This document shows positions 38,403 through 47,584 of a stretch of 64,000 nucleotides of DNA, piece by piece. Made by a program: the position numbers and the translations under genes. This DNA comes from Candidatus Edwardsbacteria bacterium RifOxyA12_full_54_48 (GTDB taxonomy: Bacteria; Edwardsbacteria; AC1; EtOH8), in the NCBI GenBank assembly GCA_001777915.1, contig MFFN01000001.1, positions 176,215 through 240,214 of the forward strand, in the 5' to 3' direction. The notes beneath the pieces are model-generated. The model worked only from the letters and a program-made list of their open reading frames with translations. It was not told the origin of the DNA and did not search any database. Positions within the stretch are counted from its first letter, which is position 1. Each line of letters opens with the position of its first letter.

Positions 38403-38522
38403 AAAAGATCTGAAGATGAGAATTTCGGAAGAGAATAAGGTGAGAACGGTCGTTGTTTTGATCAACAGGAGGATTTTCCCGACAGCGCTTGGTGCCTTTG
38501 AGCCTTTGTGGCATAGCGGCCT

Positions 38523-39326
38523 ATGAACAATAAATTTGCCAAATACTGGGCCTTCATGCGGATGGGCTATCTGACCTACCTGGCCTATCGCTTTCAGGTG
38601 CTGATGAGCTTCGTCTCCTACCTGCTGATCATCGCCCTGAACTATTTTTTATGGAAGGCGGTTTTCGCCAAGCACCAGGTGATAGCCGGATTCACCATGG
38701 AGCAGATGATGACCTACGTGGTGATCGGCTGGTCGGCCCGGACCTTCTTTGCCAACCGGATAGACCGGATGATCGGCGATGCGGTGCGGGACGGCTCCAT
38801 CGCCATGGACCTGTTGAAGCCCACCAATTTCCAGTTGTACCACTACTTCCGGGCCTTCGGCCGGGCGGTGTTCATGTTCCTGTTCATGACCCTGCCCATC
38901 ATCATCGTGGCCTCGATGATATTTCCGGTCAGCCTGCCCAGCGGGAAGCTGGGGCCCTACCTGTTCCCCTTGAGCGTCATCCTGAGCTTCTTTTTACACG
39001 CCGGCATCAGCTATCTGACCGGGCTGGTGGCCTTCTTCACCAGGAACAACGAGGGGGTGCTGCGATTCAAACAGCTGCTGGTGGAGGTCTTCTCCGGGGT
39101 GATGATCCCCATCACCTTCTTCCCGGACTGGGTGCAGAATGTTTTGTTCTGGCTGCCGTTCAAGTACATCGCCTACGCCCCCTTGAGGATCTACCTGGGG
39201 ATGGAGCCGCTGTCCAAGGTCCACCAGGGGGTGCTGCTGCAGATAATGTGGATCGTGATCATCTACCTGACCGGGCAGGTGGTCTGGCATTACGCCATCA
39301 AGCGGCTGGAGATCCAGGGGGGATGA
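38523..39326 (+). CDS. ABC-2 type permease, first subunit
   Basis: 267 residues with six membrane segments and an N-terminal FMRMGYLTYLAYRFQVLMSF amphipathic lead, as in the COG4587 permeases paired with COG4586 ATPases. A central IDRMIGDAVRDGSIAMDLLKP motif marks the family. It forms the membrane channel with the next gene. The 120-base gap before it carries a CCTTTG...CTTTGTGG-type repeat. Confidence 0.9.
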   Translation: MNNKFAKYWAFMRMGYLTYLAYRFQVLMSFVSYLLIIALNYFLWKAVFAKHQVIAGFTMEQMMTYVVIGWSARTFFANRIDRMIGDAVRDGSIAMDLLKPTNFQLYHYFRAFGRAVFMFLFMTLPIIIVASMIFPVSLPSGKLGPYLFPLSVILSFFLHAGISYLTGLVAFFTRNNEGVLRFKQLLVEVFSGVMIPITFFPDWVQNVLFWLPFKYIAYAPLRIYLGMEPLSKVHQGVLLQIMWIVIIYLTGQVVWHYAIKRLEIQGG

Positions 39327-39391
39327 TAAAAATTCAAAAATGAAATATCAAAGATAAAAACGGATAGAATATCAAGCGCTTTATCTTTTAC

Positions 39392-40171
39392 ATAAATCTC
39401 CTGCGGGCCTACCTGTCCAATTCCATCAAGTCCCGCCTGGCCTACCGGGAGGATTTCCTGTCCGGCTTCATCGCCGGAGCCATGATGCAGCTGATCGGGG
39501 TGCTGTTCATCGTCTCGCTGTTCGTCAAGGTCCCCAGCCTCAAGGGATGGCGCAAGGAGGAGATATTCTTCATCTTCGGATTCTCCCAGGTCAGCCTGGG
39601 GCTGTTCTTCACCTTTTTCTCCAACCTGCTGGAGCTGAGCGAAAAGTACATCATCGAGGGCAACTTCGACCGGATCCTGCTTAGGCCATTGAACAGTTTC
39701 TTCCAGGTGGTCACCGAGCGCATCTACTGGGAGGAGAGCTCCACCATCCTGGTGGGCCTGTCGATGATGTCCTACGCCCTGTCGAAGATGCACCTGCAGC
39801 TTAGCGCCGGCGATTACCTGGTGACCTTCGGGCTGGTGCTGGCGGCCTGCACCATCTACCTGGCGATATTCACCATCCTGGTCAGCCTGACCTTCTGGTT
39901 CAACGACCGGGGCAGCGTGGTCTCGGTGATGCTGATGCTGGAAGGGTTCTCCCGCTATCCGGTGACCATCTTCAACCGGGTGGTGCGGGTGATCCTGACC
40001 TTTGTGATACCGTATGCCTTCACCGCCTTTTTCCCCTCGATGTATGTGCTGGGGAAGGACAGATACTCGATATATGTCTGGATGACCCCGGTGGTGGCCC
40101 TGGTCTTTTTGGGCCTGGCCCTGCTGGTCTGGCGCCAGGGGGCCCGGGCCTACGAGAGCACCGGAAGCTGA
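39392..40171 (+). CDS. ABC-2 type permease, second subunit, non-ATG start
   Basis: 229 residues from the first ATG (39482), but the frame is open upstream and reads NLLRAYLSNSIKSRLAYREDF, the amphipathic lead normal for COG3694 permeases. There is no ATG, GTG or TTG in that extension; ATA at 39392 and CTG at 39401 are the candidates, and I list the former. Six membrane segments follow, with the EGNFDRILLRPLNSFFQV motif. Either an unusual start codon is used, or a start was lost by mutation or sequencing error and an N-terminally shortened protein is made. Confidence 0.75.
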   Translation: MNLLRAYLSNSIKSRLAYREDFLSGFIAGAMMQLIGVLFIVSLFVKVPSLKGWRKEEIFFIFGFSQVSLGLFFTFFSNLLELSEKYIIEGNFDRILLRPLNSFFQVVTERIYWEESSTILVGLSMMSYALSKMHLQLSAGDYLVTFGLVLAACTIYLAIFTILVSLTFWFNDRGSVVSVMLMLEGFSRYPVTIFNRVVRVILTFVIPYAFTAFFPSMYVLGKDRYSIYVWMTPVVALVFLGLALLVWRQGARAYESTGS

Positions 40172-40238
40172 GGCCCCGGCGGAGTAGACGGCCTATCAAG
40201 CATATAATAATCAGGGCCTCAAATAGTAGACACCATTA

Positions 40239-40315
40239 ACCACAAAGGCGCGAAGTTTATTAGAAACCAATAATCAAAGAGCAAATTCAATTTGGTGACT
40301 TTGTGTCTTGGTGGT
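40239..40315. repeat. Intergenic inverted repeat
   Basis: Arms ACCACAAAGGCGCGAAGT and ACTTTGTGTCTTGGTGGT match at 13 of 18 positions. The ACCACAAAG...CTTTGTGGT type of repeat is widespread in candidate-phylum genomes. It lies in the 215-base gap before mreB, in which I see no gene. Confidence 0.5.
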
Positions 40316-40386
40316 AAAAAAGTCTAACATTGGGTTATTGCGTTATTACTTTAATTCTGTAAAACACCATCCAACTTGGAGGAATA

Positions 40387-41439
40387 ATGATAAAGCTTCC
40401 CAACTTAAGGGATATCTTTTCCAGCGTCATCTCCCACGACATGGCGGTGGATCTGGGGACCGCCAGCACCCTGGTATATGTGCAGGGCAAGGGGATCGTC
40501 CTGCACCAGCCCTCGGTGGTGGCCATCGAGAAGAAGACCGGCATGGCCATTGCGGTGGGCGACGAGGCCAAGAAGATGCTGGGCCGGACCCCCGACGAGA
40601 TCAAGGCCATCCGGCCCATGAAGGACGGGGTGATCGCCGATTTCGAGATCTGCGAGGAGATGCTGAGGGCCTTCATCAAGATGGCCCAGAAGCGGCGCTC
40701 CATAGTCAAGCCCCGGGTGATCGTCTGCGTGCCCTCGGGCATCACCGAGGTGGAGAAGCGGGCGGTGCGCGACTCGGCCGAGCACGCCGGGGCCCGGGAG
40801 GTGTACCTGGTGGCCGAGCCCATCGCGGCCGCCATAGGGGTGGGGCTGCCGGTCAGCTCGCCCATCGGCAGCATGGTGATAGACATCGGCGGCGGCACCA
40901 CCGAGATCGCGGTGATCGCCCTGTCCGGCATCGTCAGCAACACCTCCATCCGCACCGCCGGCGACGAGATGGACGAGGCCATCGTGGAATACCTGCGCAA
41001 AAGCTACAGCGTCCTGATCGGCGAGCAGACCGCCGAGGACATCAAGATAAAGATCGGCTCGGCCTTCCCGGTGGAGGAGAGCCGGGAGATGGAGGTCAAG
41101 GGCCGGGACCTGGTGTCCGGCATCCCCCGGGCGGTAAAGGTCCGCAGCGAGGAGATCCGGGAGGCCCTGCGGGAGCCCATCAACCTGATAGTGCTGGCGG
41201 TGAAGAAGGCCCTGGAGCAGACCCCGCCGGAGCTGGCGGCCGACATCGTGGACGCCGGGATCGTGATGACCGGGGGCGGATCGCTGCTCAAGGGGCTGGA
41301 CGCCCTGCTGCGCGAGGAGACCAACCTGCCCATCAAGGTGGCCGACAATCCCCGGGAGTGCATCGTGCTGGGGGCCGGCCGGATACTGGAGAGCCAGGAC
41401 AACTTCGACAACGTGCTGATGCAGAGCCGCCGCGAATGA
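40387..41439 (+). CDS. mreB: Rod-shape protein MreB
   Basis: 350 residues, normal length. This actin-like ATPase forms membrane-bound filaments that guide lateral cell-wall synthesis. Visible are the phosphate-1 loop AVDLGTASTLVY, VAEPIAAAIGVGLPV, the phosphate-2 loop MVIDIGGGTTEIAVI, and the adenosine motif VMTGGGSLLKGLDALL. GGAGG sits at good spacing before the ATG. First gene of the mreBCD-mrdAB block. Confidence 0.97.
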   Translation: MIKLPNLRDIFSSVISHDMAVDLGTASTLVYVQGKGIVLHQPSVVAIEKKTGMAIAVGDEAKKMLGRTPDEIKAIRPMKDGVIADFEICEEMLRAFIKMAQKRRSIVKPRVIVCVPSGITEVEKRAVRDSAEHAGAREVYLVAEPIAAAIGVGLPVSSPIGSMVIDIGGGTTEIAVIALSGIVSNTSIRTAGDEMDEAIVEYLRKSYSVLIGEQTAEDIKIKIGSAFPVEESREMEVKGRDLVSGIPRAVKVRSEEIREALREPINLIVLAVKKALEQTPPELAADIVDAGIVMTGGGSLLKGLDALLREETNLPIKVADNPRECIVLGAGRILESQDNFDNVLMQSRRE

Positions 41440-41458
41440 TTAGGGATGACCGATACTG

Positions 41459-42412
41459 ATGCTTCTGTTCGACCGAAGGATATGGCACCGGCACGACATT
41501 GCGGTGCTGATCGCCGCCCTGATCATCTCGGCGGTGCTGGCCGTTCTGCCGTCCGGGCTTAAAACCGCCGCCGGCGGCGGGGTGGTGGGGACATTGTTCG
41601 CCCCGCTGGAATATCCGGCCAGCCAGGTCCGGTCGCTATTCTTTAGCTGGAAGGACAATCAGGAATTAAGGCTGCGTCTGGCGGTGGCCTCCCTGGAGAA
41701 CATCTCGCTGAAGGAGGCGGCCCGGGAGAATGACGAATTCCGGAGACTGCTGGAACTCAAGTCCCGCACCCAATGGCTGCTGAGGTCCGCCCGGGTGGTG
41801 GGGCGCGAGCCGGCGGCCCGGGCTCCTTCCCTGGTGGTCGAGCCAAGCGACCCCAAAGATATCAGGAATGATATGCCGGCGGTATCCGACCGGGGGCTGG
41901 TGGGGAAGGTGGTCAACTCCGGGCCGGAATATTCCCAGGTGGCCACCATCTTCGACCCGGACTCCCGGGTCAGCGCCATAGTGGCCCGCAGCCGGGTGCT
42001 GGGCATCTTCCGCACCGACCGGGGCCGGAGATGCATCCTGGACCGGGTTTCCTTGAGGTCCGATGTCCGGGAGGGCGACACCGTTCTGACCTCGGGCTAC
42101 GGGCAGGTCTTCCCCTCGGGCCTGATGCTGGGAACGGTGGAGAGGATCCGGGTCGATAAAAGGCAGCTGACGATGAATATTGAGATCAGCCCTTCATTGG
42201 ACCTGAACCGGACCAGCCAGATGTTCATCATCACCGGCGGGGTAAATCCGCCGCTTCCGTCGCTGGCCCCGGCCAAGGCTCCGGACAGCCTGGCATCCCG
42301 GCCCCGGAGGAGGCTTAAATTCCCGCCGCCTCCGGAGATGGATATCCGGCTGCCCCAGGCCCCGGTGCCGGTGCCGGATGAATCGGAGCTACCGGGAGGG
42401 CCCGGGCAATGA
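41459..42412 (+). CDS. mreC: Rod-shape protein MreC
   Basis: 317 residues: a single membrane segment (about 15-35), a coiled-coil stretch (about 60-95) and the two-barrel periplasmic domain with GLVGKVVNSGPEYSQV and VLTSGYGQVFPSGLMLGTV, both family signatures. A proline-rich tail of about 45 residues follows. It scaffolds the elongasome between MreB and PBP2. It overlaps mreD by four bases. Confidence 0.93.
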   Translation: MLLFDRRIWHRHDIAVLIAALIISAVLAVLPSGLKTAAGGGVVGTLFAPLEYPASQVRSLFFSWKDNQELRLRLAVASLENISLKEAARENDEFRRLLELKSRTQWLLRSARVVGREPAARAPSLVVEPSDPKDIRNDMPAVSDRGLVGKVVNSGPEYSQVATIFDPDSRVSAIVARSRVLGIFRTDRGRRCILDRVSLRSDVREGDTVLTSGYGQVFPSGLMLGTVERIRVDKRQLTMNIEISPSLDLNRTSQMFIITGGVNPPLPSLAPAKAPDSLASRPRRRLKFPPPPEMDIRLPQAPVPVPDESELPGGPGQ

Positions 42413-42891
42413 TCAAGACCGTTAAAATTCTGTGGTTGATATGGCTGGCAGTATTCCTGCAGAGCTCGATGATAAATATCATCAGCCCCTGGGGGCTGAT
42501 CCCCAACTTCATGGTGATGGTGATCGCCCTGGCCGGGCTGAAGGAGGGGGCGTCGTCCGGGGTCTGGACCGGGCTGCTGGTGGGGTTTCTGGCTGACTGT
42601 TATCACCCCTCCACCATGGGCCTGTTTGCTTTTGGGGGGACGGTGGTCGGTTATCTAACCGGAATGGCCCGGGACAGGATCTATCGGGAGCAGATCATAA
42701 GCCAGGCGGCCTTGACCGCGGCGCTGGCGCTGGCCTATCAGCTGTTCGTGTTTTTCGGGCGGGACGGGGGGGCGCTCTCCTCCTATCCCGGTTATTTTAT
42801 CAGATTCGGCCTGGGTGGCGCCGTCCTCACCGCCCTGATCGCGGCCCTGATCCTGCCGGCCCTGGAACGCTGGGCCTACGGAAAAAGGTAG
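42409..42891 (+). CDS. mreD: Rod-shape protein MreD
   Basis: 160 residues with five hydrophobic segments, the expected size and topology of MreD. The segment WGLIPNFMVMVIALAGLKEG and the following GLLVGFLADCYHP agree with the family. It overlaps mreC by four bases, and PBP2 begins five bases after its stop. Confidence 0.88.
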   Translation: MIKTVKILWLIWLAVFLQSSMINIISPWGLIPNFMVMVIALAGLKEGASSGVWTGLLVGFLADCYHPSTMGLFAFGGTVVGYLTGMARDRIYREQIISQAALTAALALAYQLFVFFGRDGGALSSYPGYFIRFGLGGAVLTALIAALILPALERWAYGKR

Positions 42892-42896
42892 CGGTT

Positions 42897-44708
42897 GTGG
42901 CGCAGGATTATAAGAACAGCTCCCGGGCGGCGGCGGCCCTGATCTTCTGGATGGCGGCCCTGTCGGTGCTGCTGATCCGGACCGCCCAACTCCAGATACT
43001 TGAAGGGGCCAGGTATAAGAATTATGCCCGGCAGAACCGGGTCCGCAAGGTCGCCATCCCGGCCGCCCGGGGATTGATATTCTCCCGGGACAGCGTCATC
43101 ATTGCCGAGAGCAAGCCGGCCTTCAACCTGGTGCTGGTGGCGGTCAGGGACTGGGGGCCGGCGGTGATAACCGCCGCTCGGATCCTGGGGCTGGACAGCA
43201 ATTCGGTCAAACAGGAGATAACTTTCCAGAGACGGGCCTATCCCAAGGATCCGGTGTCCATCGTCCGGAACCTTTCCCCGGCACAGGTGGCCGTGATCGA
43301 GGAGCATTCCGACCAGCTGCCGGGGCTGCGGCTGGCCACCGAATCCCGGCGCAAGGCACCCTACGGCAGCTGTGCCAGCCACCTGATAGGGTATACCTCC
43401 GAACTGAACTCCAGGGAATACGAAAGGCTTAAGGATCAGGGTTATCGGCTGGGGGATTTTTTGGGCAAGGGCGGACTGGAGAAACAGTACGAATATCTAC
43501 TGCGGGGCAGCGACGGCTGCGAATTCGTGGAGGTCGACGCCAAGGGCCGGGAGCAGGGGAACATTCCCGACCTGGAGCGGCTGGAGCCGGTGCCCGGGGC
43601 CAATCTTTACCTGACCATCGACTGGAAGCTGCAGCAGCTGGCCGAGAGCCTTTTTGTCGGCGGGATGCAGGGATCGGCGGTGGCGCTGGACCCCCGGACC
43701 GGCCAGATACTGGCCCTGGTCAGCAGTCCCAATTTCAATCCCGATCTTTTTTCCACCGGCATCAGCTCCGAAGACTGGGACCGGCTGGCCAACGACCCCT
43801 CCTTTCCCCTTTGGGACCGGGCCATCCGCAGCGTCTATCCTCCGGGCTCGACCTTCAAGGTCTTCACCGCCGCCGCGGCGCTGGACGGCGGCCTGATCGA
43901 TGAAAAAAAGCTGCTGCCCAAGGCCTGTCACGGAGCCATGAGGATAGGCAACCGGGTTTTCAAATGCTGGAAACCTTCGGGCCACGGCTCGCTGAATCTG
44001 CACGAAGCCATCGTCCAGTCCTGCGACGTATATTTCTATCAACTGGGGCAGATGCTGGGGGTCCAGGGCATCTCCGACCTGTGCCTTAAGGTTGGCCTGG
44101 GATCGAAGACCGGGATCGACCTGCCCCAGGAGGTTCCCGGGCTGGTGCCCACCATCAGCTGGTACGAAAAACGGCTGGGGAGGGGAAGCTGGGGCGGCGG
44201 GGTCCCGGCCAATCTGTCCATTGGCCAGGGGGAACTGCTGGTCACACCTCTGCAGCTGGCGGTCATGTACGGGGCCATCGGAAACAACGGAAGGCTTTTC
44301 CAGCCGCACCTGGTCCTGAAGACCGAGGATTACAAAGGGGAATTGCTGGAGAAGGAAAAATTGATAAGGCACCAACTGGGCATCTCTCCCAGCAGCATAG
44401 CCATAATCAAGCAGGCCCTGGCCGGGGTGGTCAATCAGCCCGGCGGCACCGGCGGCTCGGCCAGGACATACGGGGTGGAGGTGGCCGGGAAGACCGGCAC
44501 CGCCCAGAATCCCCACGGCGACGATCATTCCTGGTTCGTGGCCTTTGCCCCCAAGGATGATCCGGTGATCTCGGTGGCGGTATTGGTGGAGAATGCCGGG
44601 CACGGCTCGGCGGTGGCCGCGCCATTGGCCGGCAAACTGATCAGGCAGTACCTGGCGCAGCAGGGCATAACCAAGGACCACAACCTAAAAGTGGCGGCGG
44701 CCCCATGA
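42897..44708 (+). CDS. mrdA: Penicillin-binding protein 2 (elongation transpeptidase)
   Basis: 603 residues, starting at GTG 42897. There is one N-terminal membrane segment (about 12-32), the PBP dimerisation domain and the transpeptidase domain. The catalytic Ser318 is in PPGSTFK (SxxK, Lys321), the second motif is SCD in IVQSCDVYFYQLG, and the KTG box is K532-TG in VAGKTGTAQ. It cross-links new peptidoglycan during elongation at the outer face of the inner membrane. It overlaps rodA by four bases. Confidence 0.96.
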   Translation: MAQDYKNSSRAAAALIFWMAALSVLLIRTAQLQILEGARYKNYARQNRVRKVAIPAARGLIFSRDSVIIAESKPAFNLVLVAVRDWGPAVITAARILGLDSNSVKQEITFQRRAYPKDPVSIVRNLSPAQVAVIEEHSDQLPGLRLATESRRKAPYGSCASHLIGYTSELNSREYERLKDQGYRLGDFLGKGGLEKQYEYLLRGSDGCEFVEVDAKGREQGNIPDLERLEPVPGANLYLTIDWKLQQLAESLFVGGMQGSAVALDPRTGQILALVSSPNFNPDLFSTGISSEDWDRLANDPSFPLWDRAIRSVYPPGSTFKVFTAAAALDGGLIDEKKLLPKACHGAMRIGNRVFKCWKPSGHGSLNLHEAIVQSCDVYFYQLGQMLGVQGISDLCLKVGLGSKTGIDLPQEVPGLVPTISWYEKRLGRGSWGGGVPANLSIGQGELLVTPLQLAVMYGAIGNNGRLFQPHLVLKTEDYKGELLEKEKLIRHQLGISPSSIAIIKQALAGVVNQPGGTGGSARTYGVEVAGKTGTAQNPHGDDHSWFVAFAPKDDPVISVAVLVENAGHGSAVAAPLAGKLIRQYLAQQGITKDHNLKVAAAP

Positions 44709-45931
44709 AACTTTTCGGATTTCATTCCAGCCGCGATTTCGATATTCAGCTGCTGGCGGCGGTCCTGATACTGGTCTGCATCGGCATCCTGGCGGTGTAC
44801 AGCGCCACCCAGACCGATCAGCCCGGCTTCGAAGGGATCTGGTCAAAGCAGCTGCTGTCGCTGGCCATCGGCCTGGCGGGCCTGGTGGTGGCGGTGATCG
44901 TTCCCTACCGATACCTGGAAGCCTTCGCCTGGCCGATATACGGCCTGTCCCTGGTCCTGCTGGTGGTGGTTCTGCTGGGGCCCAAACACATGAACACCCA
45001 CCGCTGGATACGCCTGGGGGGGCAGATGTTCCAGCCCTCGGAGATCGCCAAGCTGGCCACCATCTTTGCCCTGGCCAAGCTTATTTACAAAAAAGACCTG
45101 GGCCGAGCGGGATTTCTGGGGATCCTGCTGCCGCTGGCCATAGTGGTGGTGCCCCTGGGGCTGGTGCTGGTCGAGCCGGACCTGGGGACCTCGCTTTCCT
45201 TCGGGGCGCTGTTCATCGCCATGATCTTCTGGCAGGGGTACCCGGTGAAGAACATCCTGTATCTGCTATCGCCGGTCCTTTCGATGGTGGCGGTGTTCTC
45301 CATGCCCAGCTGGATAGGCTTCATGATCCTGCTGCTGTTGTCGTTCTGGTTCTTTCGGATGAAGTTCAAGCATGCCTCCTGGATCTTGGTGCTGAATACG
45401 GTGATCGGAAGCATCACCCCGTTCCTGTGGCAGGGGCTCAAGGATTACCAGAGGATGAGGATCATGATATTCCTCAATCCCGGCATCGATCCCCGGGGGG
45501 CCGGCTGGCACGTCCTGCAGTCCAAGATCGCGGTGGGCTCCGGGGGCTTCTGGGGGCAGGGTTTTTTGAAGGGCACCCAGAAGAAGCTGTCGTTCCTGCC
45601 GGAGCAGCACACCGATTTCATCTTTGCCACCTTCGGCGAGGAATTCGGTTTCATCGGCTGTTTTGTCCTGCTGCTATTGTTCTTCTGGCTGGTGTACCGC
45701 GGAATCGTTATCGCCCGGCAGGCCCGGAACCGCTTTGCCGGGCTGGCGGCGGTGGGCATCCTGTCCATTTTGGGATACCATGTGATCCTGAATATCGGCA
45801 TGGCCCTGGGAATTTTACCGGTGACCGGGATCCCCCTGCCGTTCCTGAGCTTCGGGGGCTCGGCCCTGATCATCAACCTGATGATGATCGGACTGCTGCT
45901 TAACATCGGGCTGCGAAGGTACGAATACTAA
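44705..45931 (+). CDS. rodA: Peptidoglycan polymerase RodA
   Basis: 408 residues with about ten membrane segments, a SEDS-family glycosyltransferase that works with PBP2. Family blocks are RWIRLGGQMFQPSEIAKL, the essential Asp in VEPDLGTSLSFGALF, LPEQHTDFIFATFGEEFGF and GIPLPFLSFGGSALIINL. Length is slightly above the typical 370-390. It completes the mreBCD-mrdA-rodA block. Confidence 0.96.
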   Translation: MKLFGFHSSRDFDIQLLAAVLILVCIGILAVYSATQTDQPGFEGIWSKQLLSLAIGLAGLVVAVIVPYRYLEAFAWPIYGLSLVLLVVVLLGPKHMNTHRWIRLGGQMFQPSEIAKLATIFALAKLIYKKDLGRAGFLGILLPLAIVVVPLGLVLVEPDLGTSLSFGALFIAMIFWQGYPVKNILYLLSPVLSMVAVFSMPSWIGFMILLLLSFWFFRMKFKHASWILVLNTVIGSITPFLWQGLKDYQRMRIMIFLNPGIDPRGAGWHVLQSKIAVGSGGFWGQGFLKGTQKKLSFLPEQHTDFIFATFGEEFGFIGCFVLLLLFFWLVYRGIVIARQARNRFAGLAAVGILSILGYHVILNIGMALGILPVTGIPLPFLSFGGSALIINLMMIGLLLNIGLRRYEY

Positions 45932-46087
45932 ATAGATTTTAGTGAATTGATGACAGATTTCAAAGGACACTTTCACCGCTGAGGCGCAGAGAGTATTCTC
46001 GGTTATAACTTATGAGACTTTTTTGCTTATCGGATATCCTAAAACAATTCAACTGTTCAACTTCTTAAACTTTTTAAACATTCAGGT

Positions 46088-46867
46088 ATGCTTCCCACAA
46101 TTTTCAAGATAGGCCCCTTTACGTTGCACAGCTACGGCTTGATGCTGGCATTGGCATTTCTGTCGGCCATCCTGCTGCTGGAGGCCAGGGCCAAAAGATC
46201 CGGCCTGTCCAAGGATGCCATCATGGATTTTGGGCTGGTGGTGATGGTGGCTTCGGTGGTGGGCTCCCGGGCTTTTTATGTTTTAAGCCATTGGGCCGAA
46301 TATGCGCCCCGGCCGCTGACGGCGCTGGCGGTGTGGGAGGGCGGACTTACCTTTTACGGGGGTGTTCTGCTGGCGGTGCCGGTCGGGATCATCTATCTCA
46401 GGAAAAAAGGCATCGCCTTCTGGCCGCTGGCCGACCTGGCGGCCCCGGCCTTCGCCCTGGGCCTGGGCATCGGGCGGTTGGGGTGTTTTTTGAACGGATG
46501 CTGTTTCGGCAACCCGTCATCCCTGCCCTGGGCAATAAGATTTCCGGCCGACACCGCCGCCGGAGCGGCCTTCACCTGCGCCCTGCATCCCACCCAGCTT
46601 TACGAGTCGATCTTCGGTTTTCTGGCCATGGCCTTATTGCTGTGGCTGGGGAAAAGAAAATATTTCCCCGGGGCGATGTTCTGCCTGTTCCTGGGGATGT
46701 ACGGCGTTTGGCGTTTTGGGTTGGATCATTTTCGTTACTACGAAGACAGCCAGATCTGGCTCCTGGGGTTCACCAACAATCAATGGATAAGCCTGGGATT
46801 GATCGTTTTTGCCCTGGTCGCATCCTTGACCCTTTGGAAGAATGATAAAAGGCAAAAAAACAAGTAA
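46088..46867 (+). CDS. lgt: Prolipoprotein diacylglyceryl transferase
   Basis: 259 residues, seven membrane segments. It moves diacylglycerol from phosphatidylglycerol to the lipobox Cys of prolipoproteins. Conserved parts are the HSYGLMLALAF opening, GGLTFYGG, the signature GRLGCFLNGCCFG and HPTQLYES. The many lipoproteins in this window are potential substrates. A 156-base gap without genes separates it from rodA; the ATG has CAGGT upstream but no strong ribosome-binding site. Confidence 0.95.
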   Translation: MLPTIFKIGPFTLHSYGLMLALAFLSAILLLEARAKRSGLSKDAIMDFGLVVMVASVVGSRAFYVLSHWAEYAPRPLTALAVWEGGLTFYGGVLLAVPVGIIYLRKKGIAFWPLADLAAPAFALGLGIGRLGCFLNGCCFGNPSSLPWAIRFPADTAAGAAFTCALHPTQLYESIFGFLAMALLLWLGKRKYFPGAMFCLFLGMYGVWRFGLDHFRYYEDSQIWLLGFTNNQWISLGLIVFALVASLTLWKNDKRQKNK

Positions 46868-47044
46868 AATTTATTTACTTTTTGCTTTTATAATGATAGA
46901 ATAAAAAGCCGGATGCCGCTGCCGACTACGCCAATTTATCCGACGAAGCTTTAGCATAGTTGGAGGCTACGTCGGCCAAGGTAGCTTCCCGCCGTTGGCG
47001 GGACAGGACGCAAGGAAGCCCGGCACAACACGGAGTAATGGCAG

Positions 47045-47085
47045 GCCGCTGTAGCTCAGTTGGTAGAGCGACGCTCTCGTAAAGC
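47045..47085 (+). tRNA. tRNA-Thr (CGT), 5' half only
   Basis: The acceptor 5' strand GCCGCTG, TA, a D-arm (GCTC AGTTGGTA GAGC) and an anticodon arm ACGCT-CTCGTAA-AGC are clear, with anticodon CGT. The anticodon stem breaks off after three of five pairs, and no T-arm (GTTCRAATC) or 3' acceptor strand (CAGCGGC) follows. It marks the left boundary of the AT-rich mobile region and is the probable attachment site. The 177-base gap before it (46868-47044) carries short GC-rich hairpins but no gene. Confidence 0.75.
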
Positions 47086-47584
47086 TAAAAAGCGTGTTTA
47101 GCAAGTTTTTGTCATGCAATGTAATATAAAGCGGGGCCTAAAGTTAGGCTTCGCTTTTCTTCGTATGGTTGGACACGATAAACCCCTATTTTGCCCTATA
47201 TGTGGTCACTTTTTGGACACCTAAATTGATCGTAAAACATTTCTGATGTAAAGACCTTTTACCATTCAAGTGGTCCGTCGCAAGTTGTTTTATTTCGATG
47301 TTGTCTATATAAAAAATAGATATACATTAAAATAAATCAGTATTACCTAGTGGCCGGCATCATTTTTGGGTTTCTAGCTGAGCCTTAGTTTTATTTTCAG
47401 TCGTCTTTACATTATTGGGCAACCTGCATTGGTAAAGGCTTTAGTGAAGATATGGCAAAATGAGGGCTCTTACCGTGAGGCTGTTTTTATCCCCAAAATG
47501 GTCGATTTGTATACAGAGTATCGGCAAGTATATATTTTTAACTTTACTGCCGCCAGTGATACGTTACGGATATATTTTTACGAA
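47086..47584. other. Non-coding left end of the mobile region
   Basis: About 500 bases with no convincing gene. It holds a terminator-like hairpin (47128-47160), a direct repeat TTGGACAC at 47169 and 47213, and AT-rich stretches with runs such as TATATAAAAAATAGATATA. This is a plausible place for recombinase arm sites. Short overlapping ORFs between 47429 and 47654 lack ribosome-binding sites and are not called. Confidence 0.5.
47128..47160. terminator. Hairpin near the tRNA-side end
   Basis: AAAGCGGGGCCTAA and TTAGGCTTCGCTTTT form a long imperfect stem around a short AAG loop, with T-rich sequence after it. It could end transcription entering the element from the chromosome. Confidence 0.6.

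Noticed and set aside
46985-47044. c-di-GMP-type riboswitch before the tRNA
   Set aside because: GGACGCAAGG resembles part of the GEMM motif, but the rest of the conserved core and a downstream regulated gene are missing.
47045-47130. tRNA-Thr with an intron in the anticodon arm
   Set aside because: An AGCGT that could complete the anticodon stem occurs at 47091, but no T-arm and no acceptor 3' strand follow, so a spliced tRNA cannot be built.
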